A stretch of DNA of 64,000 bases from a bacterium. GTDB taxonomy: Bacteria; Cyanobacteriota; Vampirovibrionia; Obscuribacterales; Obscuribacteraceae. Position numbers and translations under genes: made by a program. Numbering within the stretch: the stretch's first letter is position 1; each line of letters begins with the position of its first letter. The notes below the pieces were generated by a model. That model did not search any database and had not been told where the DNA came from. It was given only the letters and a program-made list of their open reading frames with translations. Positions 42,598 through 51,256 of the stretch are shown here, in pieces. The stretch is taken from positions 75,215 to 139,214 of the forward strand of contig JAGOSY010000003.1 in NCBI GenBank assembly GCA_018062085.1. Reading direction: 5' to 3'.

Positions 42598-43572
42598 ATG
42601 AGAATTGCATTTTTAGGAAAAGGCGGAGCCGGTAAAACCACCACATCAGCTGGTTTCATTCGCTATGTAGCCAAGAAAAAGCCCTATGTTTTGGCCATCG
42701 ACGCTGATGTCAACGCCCACTTGCGTGGCGCCTTGCATCTTTCAGATCTAACTGGCGAAGCTCATGAACTTGGCGACGTCAAAGACGAGATCATCACCTA
42801 TTTGAAAGGCGGCCGCGAAGACTTAGGTGAACTTACTATGGTGGGCACCACACCGCCTTCACTCAAGTCTAATTTTATCGCTGTCAGCGCTAACGACCCG
42901 CTAATTAAGAAATATGCTCAAAACAGCGGCAATATTTCTCTTCTAACAGTTGGCACTTACAAAGAGAGCGATGTCGGTGGCGCTTGCTACCACGTCAAAT
43001 TGACTGGCTTACAGTCATTCTTCCACCACCTTCTCGATCAAGATACTGACATTGTGGTTGCTGATACCACAGCTGGCACTGACAACGTTGCTACATCTTT
43101 ATCTTTCGCCTATGACATGAACGTCTTTGTGGTCGAACCAACTAAAAAATCGGTTCAAGTCTATCTCGACTACTTGGCAGTAGCACCACATCTAGCTGAG
43201 CGCACTTATGTTATCGCCAACAAAGTTGATACTCCAGAAGACGAACTATTCATCATCAAGCATGTCGGTCAAGATCGCCTTCTTGGCGCGGTACCGCAGT
43301 CGCGTCACTTGAAGCGCTTCGAGCAAGGCAAGCGCGAAGCACTCGATGACTTCATGAAAGAGCAAGAAGTTGTCTTTGAAAAAGTTCTGACAACTCTAGA
43401 AAGCAAGAAACGCAACTGGCAAGATTATCTAACCAGGCTAAGAACGACCCATACTAAAGTTTGCCGCGACTGGCTCGATGACTACTTCGGTCAAAAACTC
43501 GATCAAGGGTTAGACCAAGAGTTCACCTACGAAAAAGTGCTGGCAAACAAGAAAACACTGACGACCGTTTAA
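42598..43572 (+). CDS. CooC/MinD-like P-loop ATPase, copy 1
   Basis: A 324-aa SIMIBI ATPase with deviant Walker A GKGGAGKTTTS at residues 7-17 and switch DADVNAHL (DAD-x-N as in CooC). DVGGACYHVKL has a Cys where CooC/NifH-type proteins carry metal- or cluster-ligating Cys. DTTAGTDNVATSLSFAYD is the Walker B region and VVEPTKKSVQVYLDY follows. Such proteins usually insert metal or reorganise metallo-enzymes. No CO dehydrogenase or nitrogenase gene is present. It is strongly similar along its length to the copy at 51257. The start is clear: ATG after GCAGGAG. Confidence 0.88.
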   Translation: MRIAFLGKGGAGKTTTSAGFIRYVAKKKPYVLAIDADVNAHLRGALHLSDLTGEAHELGDVKDEIITYLKGGREDLGELTMVGTTPPSLKSNFIAVSANDPLIKKYAQNSGNISLLTVGTYKESDVGGACYHVKLTGLQSFFHHLLDQDTDIVVADTTAGTDNVATSLSFAYDMNVFVVEPTKKSVQVYLDYLAVAPHLAERTYVIANKVDTPEDELFIIKHVGQDRLLGAVPQSRHLKRFEQGKREALDDFMKEQEVVFEKVLTTLESKKRNWQDYLTRLRTTHTKVCRDWLDDYFGQKLDQGLDQEFTYEKVLANKKTLTTV

Positions 43573-43609
43573 GAGTTCAATCAAGAAGTAATCTAAAAGA
43601 AGTAATAAA

Positions 43610-45118
43610 ATGTCGACGACAATAAATTCTCCAGAAGTTAAATTAGAAACCAAAGCAGTAGAAAATCTTACGCTCACGCCTAAGATTCACCCGCTGATTA
43701 AGCAGTTTCTAGCAGAAAGAGAAACACTCTTTGAACTGGCTCGGGCGCTAGGAAGTCCCCTCAACATTCTCTTTCCTGAACTAGTAGGCGAGAACGTAGA
43801 AGGATTTCAAAAAACCTTCCGCGACCTCAATGTCATCGGCAAAGTTTTCTTCGCTCATAAGTGCAATCAATCTGACTCTCTCGTACGAAGACTAGCCGTA
43901 GAAAATGCCAATCTCGATGTTAGCTCAGCCAACGAATTGCGCCATGCTTTAGGTTCTGGTTTCGACGCCAGCCGAATTGAAGCAACTGGACCAAAGAACG
44001 CCGAATTTCTAGGTCTTGCAATTCAGCAAGGGATCACCATTGCAGTTGATAGCATCTCAGAGCTTGAGATGATTTTGAAACTGCGCAAAGTGCTGAGAGT
44101 GAAAAAGGCCACAAGAATACTGCTGCGTCTTTCTGGGTTTGAAGCTAATCACAGCAAATTTCTCAATAAAGGTAGCCGCTTTGGGGTGCCGATCAAACAA
44201 GTTGGAATAGCTTTTGACTTGCTTGAGGCTAACCGCAAAGAAGTTGAGCTGCTTGGCTTCTCCTTCCACTTAGACACGGTCAGTGTATTAGAACGGGCCA
44301 TTGCCATTGAAAATTGCTTAGAGCTATTTGAAGAAGCTCTTAGTCGTGACTTTGAACCAAGAGTATTGAACATTGGTGGCGGCTACAAAGTTAACTATCT
44401 AGAAAACGAAGACGAATGGAACGCCTATGTCAGCGCTCTCAAAGAGGCGGTTCTCGGTACTAGACCGACAATGACTTGGCACAACAATGCCTTCGGCATG
44501 TCCTCTGACAAAGGCAAACTCAAAGGTAATTTTAATAGCTACAGTTACTTTGATACTGAAACCGGTGGCGACTTCTTAGATGAGCTTCTAAGTCAACGCT
44601 TTGCCAACTTGGCTGATGCCACAGCCGCCAGTATCATCCGCGACAACATGATTGAGCTTTGGATTGAACCAGGCCGATCACTAGTTGAACAAACTGGTAT
44701 CACCGTTGCCCGCGTCAATTCAGTGCGCACCTCCAGCCGCAACGAACCGATCATCTGCCTCAATATGAAACGGCAGGATATTTCCTTCTTAGACCAAGAA
44801 ATATTCGTCGACCCAGTAGTCGTAGAAAAAGAACTTACACCAGACAACCCTGATGCAACCCCAATTGGAGTTTACTTCGCGGGTAATCTCTGCCTCGAAT
44901 CAGACCTAATTTATCGCCACCTGACTTATGTCAAAAAGCTACCGAAGCCAGGCGACTTGGTTGTCTTCGTCAACAGTGCCGGTTACTTCATGGACTTTTC
45001 GGCTTCAACATCGATCATGCACCCAGTAGCTAAAAAAGTAGCTGTGGTAGAGCGCGACAACAAATTTACTTGGATGCTCGATAGCGAGTACGTACCGTAT
45101 TGGGAAGAGCTTCCCTAA
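43610..45118 (+). CDS. Fold-type III PLP decarboxylase (LysA/Y4yA-like)
   Basis: A 502-aa enzyme of the alanine-racemase-fold decarboxylase superfamily (diaminopimelate, ornithine or related amino acid). PLP lysine lies in FFAHKCNQSDS, the phosphate-binding glycine loop is VLNIGGGYKVNY, EPGRSLVEQTG is conserved, and the second-subunit Cys-Asp motif appears as CLESDLI. At 502 aa it is longer than LysA (about 420), like Y4yA-type members found in siderophore- or symbiosis-linked loci beside a cysteine-synthase-like partner, as here. It likely decarboxylates an intermediate built by the neighbouring fold-II PLP enzyme; the exact substrate is not predictable. Confidence 0.85.
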   Translation: MSTTINSPEVKLETKAVENLTLTPKIHPLIKQFLAERETLFELARALGSPLNILFPELVGENVEGFQKTFRDLNVIGKVFFAHKCNQSDSLVRRLAVENANLDVSSANELRHALGSGFDASRIEATGPKNAEFLGLAIQQGITIAVDSISELEMILKLRKVLRVKKATRILLRLSGFEANHSKFLNKGSRFGVPIKQVGIAFDLLEANRKEVELLGFSFHLDTVSVLERAIAIENCLELFEEALSRDFEPRVLNIGGGYKVNYLENEDEWNAYVSALKEAVLGTRPTMTWHNNAFGMSSDKGKLKGNFNSYSYFDTETGGDFLDELLSQRFANLADATAASIIRDNMIELWIEPGRSLVEQTGITVARVNSVRTSSRNEPIICLNMKRQDISFLDQEIFVDPVVVEKELTPDNPDATPIGVYFAGNLCLESDLIYRHLTYVKKLPKPGDLVVFVNSAGYFMDFSASTSIMHPVAKKVAVVERDNKFTWMLDSEYVPYWEELP

Positions 45119-45156
45119 GCCCTCCTAAACATTCAATATTCACCCGGAGAAAAGAA

Positions 45157-46530
45157 ATGCTAGTCAAACATGTTAATGAGCTAATCGGCAATACACCATT
45201 GTTCGAGATACCGCCTCAGGTACATGGCCTCAAAAATATCAATCTCTTTGCCAAGCTAGAGTTGCTAAATCCTTTTGGCTCAGTCAAAGACAAGAGCGCC
45301 TGGAACGTACTAAAAGACGATATTGAACAAATTGCCAAAGAGGGCAAAACTGTTATCGAATCATCGAGTGGCAACATGGCCAAAGCCATGCAACTAGTCT
45401 GTTCGGTCTACGGCGTGCCCTTCAAAATTGTCACCAACCGCATCAAAGTGCGCGAAGTCAAACAAATATTGCAATTGCTTGGTGCCGATGTCGATGAGCT
45501 TCCTGGGCTATCCGAATGTCCAGATCCAACTGACCCTAACGATCCAATTACTTTCATTGAGCAAATAATGTCGGCCAACCCTGGCAAATACTTCCACACC
45601 TCGCAATACACCAACGAGAAGAACATCGAGGCTCACTACAATTCAACCGGAAGAGAAATCTGGGAAGACTTGCAAGCAGCCAAACAAGGCGAAGTCGACT
45701 ACTTCATCGGAGGCCTGGGCACCACTGGTTCAACTCGGGGCTCCGGTACTTTCCTCAAAGAAAAAAACCAAGCCTTGAAAAATGTCGGCGTAATCGCCAG
45801 CAAAGGGCACCTGCTTCCTGGCATTAGAAACGTTGATGAAATGTACGAAGTTGGCTTGTTCAGAAAAGATTTTTACGACGACATCATTGAAGTATCAATG
45901 GATGAATCAATTGATGCCATGCTCATGCTCATTCGCCAATGCGGCATTCTCGCTGGTCCAACCGGCGGCGGCAGCTTGGCAGCAGCCCTCAAATATTTCA
46001 AAGACATCGACGGTACTCTAACCCGCAAGCATAACGCTGTCTTCATCTGCTGCGATAGAGTCGAATGGTATCTCTCATACCTGCAAAAATATCGTCCTGA
46101 ATTGTTTGGCTTGGCAGTCAAAAAAGACTCGCTTAAAGCAATTACAAAAGAGCAAGCCGACTCAGCTCCAGAAGTAGACTGCGACACATTAGAGACCTGG
46201 CTTGCAAACAGCAGTGCTAAGCCACTAATAGTCGACATGCGCGGTAGCTTAGCTTTCAAAGCATCGAGAATACCGGGTTCTCTCAATATTCCTACTGACG
46301 GCTTAGAAGACATTGCCGATATGGGCGTGCCTTTTGCTAACGATCAAAAAGTTGTATTGGTCTGCCCAACAGGCGAAGTATCGAAGCGCTTTGCTGCTTA
46401 CTTCAAAACCAAGGGCGTCGATATAACCAGTCTAGAAGGCGGTTTTGTCGGCTGGCGCGATGCTGGAAAGACTACAGAACGCGCTAAAAACGAAGGTGCA
46501 AGAAAGAGCTTAGTGGGAACCGGCAGGTAA
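45157..46530 (+). CDS. Cysteine-synthase-like PLP enzyme fused to rhodanese
   Basis: A 457-aa fusion. Residues 1-330 are a fold-type II PLP enzyme of the CysK/SbnA group: IGNTPLFEIP, PLP lysine K44 in FGSVKDK, substrate loop IESSSGNMAKAM, GGLGTTGSTRGSG and GPTGGGSLAAALKY. Residues about 355-450 form a rhodanese domain (LIVDMRGSLAFKASRIPGSLNIP; catalytic Cys in VVLVCPTGEVSKR). SbnA-like enzymes build diaminopropionate precursors, CysK makes cysteine. A fused sulfur-carrying domain suggests persulfide delivery to the beta-replacement site. Start at ATG 45157 (CCCGGAGAAAAGAA upstream), not the longer frame from 45100, which overlaps the previous gene. The next gene starts three bases after its stop. 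Confidence 0.85.
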   Translation: MLVKHVNELIGNTPLFEIPPQVHGLKNINLFAKLELLNPFGSVKDKSAWNVLKDDIEQIAKEGKTVIESSSGNMAKAMQLVCSVYGVPFKIVTNRIKVREVKQILQLLGADVDELPGLSECPDPTDPNDPITFIEQIMSANPGKYFHTSQYTNEKNIEAHYNSTGREIWEDLQAAKQGEVDYFIGGLGTTGSTRGSGTFLKEKNQALKNVGVIASKGHLLPGIRNVDEMYEVGLFRKDFYDDIIEVSMDESIDAMLMLIRQCGILAGPTGGGSLAAALKYFKDIDGTLTRKHNAVFICCDRVEWYLSYLQKYRPELFGLAVKKDSLKAITKEQADSAPEVDCDTLETWLANSSAKPLIVDMRGSLAFKASRIPGSLNIPTDGLEDIADMGVPFANDQKVVLVCPTGEVSKRFAAYFKTKGVDITSLEGGFVGWRDAGKTTERAKNEGARKSLVGTGR

Positions 46531-46533
46531 ACA

Positions 46534-47817
46534 ATGACAAACTTATGCCAATTGAGCCCTATTGGTTCAGGTCAAGAGAAAAAGAACACATTGGATGTAG
46601 CGGCTTTCAGGGGCAACTTCCCGATATTTTCCAATCATCCTAATTTAATCTATTTTGACAGCGCCAGCACTACACAAAAGCCGCACATAGTCGTCGACAG
46701 CCTCATCGACTATTACACCTACAACTGCGCCAATGCTGGCCGTGCCTCATATTCGTGGTCGACTCAATTGAGCCGCTCAATTGAAGAGACTAGAGCCAAA
46801 GTAGCTCAATTTCTCAATTGCCCGCAGAAAAACCTTGTCTTCACCAGTGGTGCCACTGATAGCCTCAACTTAGTGGCCCTCATTTATGGCCTCAATAATC
46901 TCGAAGACGGTGACGAGATTATGCTCTGCCCCCAAGACCACAAATCAGCTGTGCTACCTTGGTACAACGTGCAATCAATGCTCGCTGCTCAAGGCAAAAA
47001 AGTAACCATCAAACACTTTGCTATACATGAAGTAGGCGACTACGATCTGCGTAGTATAAAAGAATTGGTTTCGCCCCGCACAAAAGTTTTGGCCATGGCT
47101 CACATCCACCATGTCTTTGGCCTAGACATGGAAGTAAGCAAAATAAGAGAAATAGTCGGCAAGGACGTGGCAATCAGTCTTGATTGTAGCCAGAGCGTTG
47201 GTCACACTAAAGTTGACGCCGAGACTCTTGACGTTGAATTCATATCATTCTCAGGCCATAAAATGTTTGCAGCGCCTGGCACTGGTGGTCTTTATATCAA
47301 TCCGCGGGTAGCTGCCAAAATCAAACCAATTCGCCTGGGTGGCCAAAGCCCAGTTGAAGTTACCGACACTGGCCTTAAATTTTCAAGCAGCTCTAGCCTC
47401 GCCCTGCACCAATTGATAGAGTGCGGCACCCTCAATATTCCGGCCATAGTGTCGCTAGGAAAAGCAGTAGATTTCATATCAGAAGTTGGCATCGAAGCCA
47501 TAGAAGCACAACTAAGTGATTTGACAGTCTATCTCTGGCAAAAGCTAACAACACTACCAGGTATTGTCTTTGCCCCAGGTATCGGCATCTGCCGCTGTGA
47601 TAATGGCTTTGGCATCATTTCTTTCCGCTTTGAACAAATTAGCTCACTTGATTTGACTTTCATGCTCGACGCTGAACAAATCTTTGTACGAGCTGGAGAT
47701 CATTGTAGCCAAAAGAACAACGAAGAAGACGACTACTTGAGAGTAAGCATGCACGCTTATAACACTAGAGAAGAAGTTGACCAACTAGTAGAAATTCTAG
47801 AAAGCAATTTAGGATAA
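46534..47817 (+). CDS. SufS/CsdA-like cysteine desulfurase
   Basis: A 427-aa class V PLP enzyme. N-terminal FPIFSNHPNLIYFDSASTTQKP is typical. FTSGATDSLNLVA is the cofactor loop, DCSQSVGHTKVD carries the PLP Asp, and K243 lies in SFSGHKMFAAPGTG. The catalytic-loop Cys is C391 in RAGDHCSQ, equivalent to the R-x-G-x-H-C motif of group II desulfurases such as SufS. It would liberate sulfur from cysteine as an enzyme persulfide, or act as a Cys/Sec/kynureninase-type lyase. With no suf genes nearby and the rhodanese fusion just upstream, it more likely supplies sulfur for the cluster product. Four bases separate it from the next gene. Confidence 0.88.
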   Translation: MTNLCQLSPIGSGQEKKNTLDVAAFRGNFPIFSNHPNLIYFDSASTTQKPHIVVDSLIDYYTYNCANAGRASYSWSTQLSRSIEETRAKVAQFLNCPQKNLVFTSGATDSLNLVALIYGLNNLEDGDEIMLCPQDHKSAVLPWYNVQSMLAAQGKKVTIKHFAIHEVGDYDLRSIKELVSPRTKVLAMAHIHHVFGLDMEVSKIREIVGKDVAISLDCSQSVGHTKVDAETLDVEFISFSGHKMFAAPGTGGLYINPRVAAKIKPIRLGGQSPVEVTDTGLKFSSSSSLALHQLIECGTLNIPAIVSLGKAVDFISEVGIEAIEAQLSDLTVYLWQKLTTLPGIVFAPGIGICRCDNGFGIISFRFEQISSLDLTFMLDAEQIFVRAGDHCSQKNNEEDDYLRVSMHAYNTREEVDQLVEILESNLG

Positions 47818-47821
47818 CGAA

Positions 47822-49456
47822 ATGACCAAGGAAGCTCTGACAATTGCCATTATCGGAGGCGGACATAACGGTCTGACTGCTGCTGCCTATCTTGCAGCTC
47901 AAGGCTTTAGCGTAGAAGTATTCGAGAAACGCGAAGCCATTGGCGGTCTTTGTGTTAACGAAGCGCCGTTCACCCAAAGCGGCACTAATGTCAAAGTTTC
48001 TTCCGTAGCCTCTTACTTCGGCATGATGCGCAAAGAAATCATGGCCGACCTCGATCTCGCATCATATGGCTTGAAGCCATATTTGACAGATCCCGTTGAG
48101 ATTGTGCTGCTCGATGCGACTGACGGCCAAGATCAGTTTTCATTTACGCCAAGAGACGGTGGCGAGGCCAAAGCTGAAATAGCTTCTCTTACAAAAGGCG
48201 ACCAGGCGGGATGGCAAGCCTTCTGGGCGGACATTCAAAAAGCTGCCGCCTTGATTTATCCGCGCTATCTGTCACCAGACTTGACTCAACAAGAAGTAGT
48301 TGAGCTGCTGCAGAAAAATGGCTTAGACAAAATTGCTGACCACATCTTTGCTGGTAGCTTAGTCGATTTGCTCAAGCTCTACGTGCACAGCGAAGGGCTA
48401 ATGGCAGTGGCTGCTACCTGCACACCAGGTTTTGCCAATCTAGTTGGTTCAGTGTTTGGTTGCATTCACCACGGCACCGCTGAGACCAAAGGCGAATTTG
48501 GTGCCTGGGGTCAAGTACTCGGCGGCATGGGTGCCATCACTGAAGCTTTAAGCAAAGCAGCTCAAGCAAACGGTGCCACGATTCACTTAGGCAAAGCGAT
48601 AAAAAGCTTGGTGGTAAGCAACATTGATGGAGCCGAGAAAGTCTCAGCTATAGAGCTAGTTGACGGCACAACCAGGCAGTTTGACCTAGTAGTGGTCAAC
48701 GCCGACTCATATGTATTGTTTGAACAGTTGCTCACTCCAACCGCAGCCACTGAAGAGATTCGCCGCTATCTCAAAGACAACCGCCCCAAAGTGTCGGCAG
48801 CAAAATTACACTTCTTGCTAAAAGAGCTACCTTCATTTAGAACACTGACCAAAATTGGTCACAACCACAAGGGTGTGATTGTTATGGCGCCACCTCTTGA
48901 AGCTGTCAAAGCCGCTTCAAACGAAGTACCAAATGGCACCATGCCAGACAGACTAATGCTAACCATGGCATTTCCTACCCTCGAAGATGCATCTATGAAG
49001 AATTCTGACAATAATAGGCCCAACGAGCAAGTACTATCGGTTGATGTTCACTATGTTCCAGCCCAAATAGCAGGTTGTGCCTGGAGTGAAAAAGACGACC
49101 AGATCCTACTAGAAAGTGCTATCAACGCCATTGAAGTTCAATGCCCTGAAATTCGCTCACTAATTATTGATAGCTATGTGGTATCACCCAGAGCCCTAGC
49201 CAATGATTTCAATCTAGCCTCGCTCTCTTGCTGGCACTTGCCAATGACACCAGAGTATCTATTCGAGAAGCGCACATTGCCAGGTTGCGCCCCTTACGAA
49301 ACACCAGTCAAAAATCTTTTTCTTTGCGGAGCTGGCACCTATCCCGGTGGCAATGTCACAGCAGCCAACGGTCACAATCTCGCCAAGCTCTTAATCAATC
49401 GCTTTAGCGAAAAGGAGGTAAAAGATGACGCTCAGCGCGCCCGAGTACATAGCTAG
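47822..49456 (+). CDS. CrtI/phytoene-desaturase-like FAD oxidoreductase
   Basis: A 544-aa flavoprotein with the Rossmann motif IAIIGGGHNGLTAAAYLAAQG and EVFEKREAIGGLC at the start and a C-terminal FAD motif (LFLCGAGTYPGGNVTAANGHN). This arrangement fits the NAD(P)/FAD-dependent CrtI-like family (including pyridine-nucleotide-disulfide oxidoreductase PYROXD2-like members) rather than true carotenoid desaturases. No carotenoid genes are near. It probably oxidises an amine or C-C bond in the product assembled by the PLP enzymes. Its 3' end overlaps the next gene by 32 bases, implying translational coupling. Confidence 0.85.
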   Translation: MTKEALTIAIIGGGHNGLTAAAYLAAQGFSVEVFEKREAIGGLCVNEAPFTQSGTNVKVSSVASYFGMMRKEIMADLDLASYGLKPYLTDPVEIVLLDATDGQDQFSFTPRDGGEAKAEIASLTKGDQAGWQAFWADIQKAAALIYPRYLSPDLTQQEVVELLQKNGLDKIADHIFAGSLVDLLKLYVHSEGLMAVAATCTPGFANLVGSVFGCIHHGTAETKGEFGAWGQVLGGMGAITEALSKAAQANGATIHLGKAIKSLVVSNIDGAEKVSAIELVDGTTRQFDLVVVNADSYVLFEQLLTPTAATEEIRRYLKDNRPKVSAAKLHFLLKELPSFRTLTKIGHNHKGVIVMAPPLEAVKAASNEVPNGTMPDRLMLTMAFPTLEDASMKNSDNNRPNEQVLSVDVHYVPAQIAGCAWSEKDDQILLESAINAIEVQCPEIRSLIIDSYVVSPRALANDFNLASLSCWHLPMTPEYLFEKRTLPGCAPYETPVKNLFLCGAGTYPGGNVTAANGHNLAKLLINRFSEKEVKDDAQRARVHS

Positions 49457-50753
49457 TGAACCGACTCAAAAAGTAGTTGTCTTTGCCGCCGCCAAAGAGC
49501 AGGCTGACAGCTTTAGCAATAATATTGCCCAAATGTATGTAGCCGCACTGGGCCCCGGAGGAGTGGGCAAGAAGGGATGCGAAGCTTACCCTGACCCAGA
49601 TCTCTTTACTGAAGAAGGTGTAAAGGCGACACTGCAAGCTCAAGAGAGGCTCATAGCAGTGGCTCAGTACAACGAGCAAATTTGCGGTGCCATGGTAGCG
49701 GACAAACTCAGCCCCTACCATGTGGAATTTAACAGCATGGCCGTGCGCCTAGACAAACGCGGTTTGGGCATTGGCTCAGCGATAGTCGCAGGCTTAAAAG
49801 AAATGATGGATGACACTGAGCTCACCATCAATACAACCGAACTGGTCACTCATAGCTTGGCCAGTCAAGCAGCTCATTTTCAGGCTGGATACAACTCAAT
49901 AGTAGGCTTTGCTTTCTGCCACTATCCTCGAGTCTTCTTCGCCAACCATCCAGAGTCAGTGCTCTGGGTATCGCGATTTCAGGGCAAATTGATCGCTCCA
50001 ATCAAACAAATTAGAAGCGCCCTAGGAAGAAAACTTGGCACAGTCAAAAGCGATATAGTCCAGAAAGTGGTGGCAGCCCAAGCCCAATCTCAAGGCAAAC
50101 TAGCGACTCAACGCCTTTCTGAAGAGCAATTGCAACTGGCTGCTGAGCTGCTTCTAGAGCGAACGGCTTATGTGCCCCTCGCCTACGGCAACATTGTGCA
50201 GTCAATACTTTTTCAATTTGAAGACGTGCTCGATCGCTCAGTATTATCACACTGCTCAAATTCAAATTATACAAAAGCAGAGTCTCAACCTGACTCAAAG
50301 GCAGTATCAGACCATTTAATTGTTGAAGAAAAAGACGGATTTGGTCACGCTTACATTATCTACAAGCCTGGTTTTAGCTTCGACTCGACCACAGACAAAA
50401 GCGCCATTGACAAAGCCATTGCCTCATTGAAAACCTTGGAAAAGCGCTATATTTTAGTGCGAATTCCGGCAAATCAACCTGAAGCCATTGCCTTGGCCGA
50501 CCATTTACGGCAAGAGAAAGGCTTTGTCTTCCACAGTTATTTGCCACTTTATGGGTTTCAACAACAACAGCAAGAACAATTTCACGACATCCTTACTTTG
50601 CAGTGGATAGCTCCAGAGATTCTAGCTAGCAATGCCCTACCTGGAGAGACCGATAGCGTGGTCAAAATCTATGGCTATCCAGAAAACCTATCTGGTCCAA
50701 TCATCAAACTAATTGCTTCTGAACTAAATAAGAAGGAGCAAAAGCATGAATAG
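49425..50753 (+). CDS. GNAT-like acyltransferase, possibly two domains
   Basis: A 442-aa protein. The first 180 residues look like a GNAT acyltransferase: ICGAMVADKLSPYHVEFNSMAVRLDKRGLGIGSAIVAGL has the acetyl-CoA-binding R-G-x-G-x-G/A-like loop, followed by QAAHFQAGYNSIVGF. A degenerate second GNAT-like part may occupy residues 300-440 (FGHAYIIYKPGFSFD; ILVRIPANQPEAIALADHLRQ). Expected to acylate an amine of the cluster product or a protein. The start is fixed by AAGGAGGT six bases before ATG 49425. It overlaps the flavoprotein gene upstream (32 bases) and the fur-like gene downstream (8 bases). Confidence 0.7.
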   Translation: MTLSAPEYIASEPTQKVVVFAAAKEQADSFSNNIAQMYVAALGPGGVGKKGCEAYPDPDLFTEEGVKATLQAQERLIAVAQYNEQICGAMVADKLSPYHVEFNSMAVRLDKRGLGIGSAIVAGLKEMMDDTELTINTTELVTHSLASQAAHFQAGYNSIVGFAFCHYPRVFFANHPESVLWVSRFQGKLIAPIKQIRSALGRKLGTVKSDIVQKVVAAQAQSQGKLATQRLSEEQLQLAAELLLERTAYVPLAYGNIVQSILFQFEDVLDRSVLSHCSNSNYTKAESQPDSKAVSDHLIVEEKDGFGHAYIIYKPGFSFDSTTDKSAIDKAIASLKTLEKRYILVRIPANQPEAIALADHLRQEKGFVFHSYLPLYGFQQQQQEQFHDILTLQWIAPEILASNALPGETDSVVKIYGYPENLSGPIIKLIASELNKKEQKHE

Positions 50754-51225
50754 AAACATCATGGAAAGCAACTTGAAAAATGGATTTGCAAGCAGACTCG
50801 AGAGCAAACTAGTGGGTGGGCGCAAGAGCCTACCCAAAGGCGCCAAGGCCGTTCTTGCCGCCCTGCAAAAGGCACCAGGAATGCTCAGTGCACGTGATTT
50901 AAGCTTCCGCATGAAACTCACCAATCAAGCCCAAGAAGATCAAAGTAAAAGCCCAGGTCTAACGACAATTTATCGCTCCCTTGAATTATTGACCCGTCAT
51001 GGTCTAGTGCAAGCTGTTAGCTTTGGCGATCAAGAAAAGCGCTACGAAGTAGTTGAACCTGGTCAACACAATCACCACCTAGTCTGCAAGAGCTGTGGCA
51101 ACAGCATCAAGCTCAAAGAATGTCTGCTCGCCAGCTTAGAAGAGACAATTAAGCAAGACTACGGATTTTCAGTATCAGAACACCTGCTAGAACTATTTGG
51201 CACCTGCCAAACTTGCCAAAGCTAA
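50746..51225 (+). CDS. Fur-family metalloregulator
   Basis: A 159-aa dimeric repressor of the Fur superfamily (Fur, Zur, PerR). The winged helix contains AVLAALQKAPGMLSARDLSFRM and LTTIYRSLELLTRHGLVQ. The metal-binding dimerisation domain has HNHHLVCKSCGNSIKL and a C-terminal CQTC, the paired CxxC motifs of the structural zinc site. The His cluster suits Zn or Fe sensing, but the metal cannot be told from sequence alone. The N-terminal 25 residues are an extra basic tail. It is embedded mid-operon, overlapping the GNAT gene by eight bases, so it most likely autoregulates the whole cluster; the dyads at 40001 and 40041 are candidate sites. Confidence 0.9.
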   Translation: MNRNIMESNLKNGFASRLESKLVGGRKSLPKGAKAVLAALQKAPGMLSARDLSFRMKLTNQAQEDQSKSPGLTTIYRSLELLTRHGLVQAVSFGDQEKRYEVVEPGQHNHHLVCKSCGNSIKLKECLLASLEETIKQDYGFSVSEHLLELFGTCQTCQS

Positions 51226-51256
51226 AACTATAGACAATACAGATAGGAGATAGAAG

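Noticed and set aside
42598..43572. Nitrogenase iron protein or ParA partition protein
   Set aside because: The motifs are CooC/MinD-like with a single Cys, and there are no nif genes, ParB or centromere-like repeats nearby.
46534..47817. suf iron-sulfur cluster operon
   Set aside because: Only a SufS-like enzyme is present; sufB, C, D, E and U are absent and the neighbours are biosynthetic enzymes.
47822..49456. Carotenoid biosynthesis gene crtI
   Set aside because: The Rossmann and C-terminal motifs are shared by the wider amine-oxidase/CrtI-like family; no phytoene synthase or other carotenoid gene is present.
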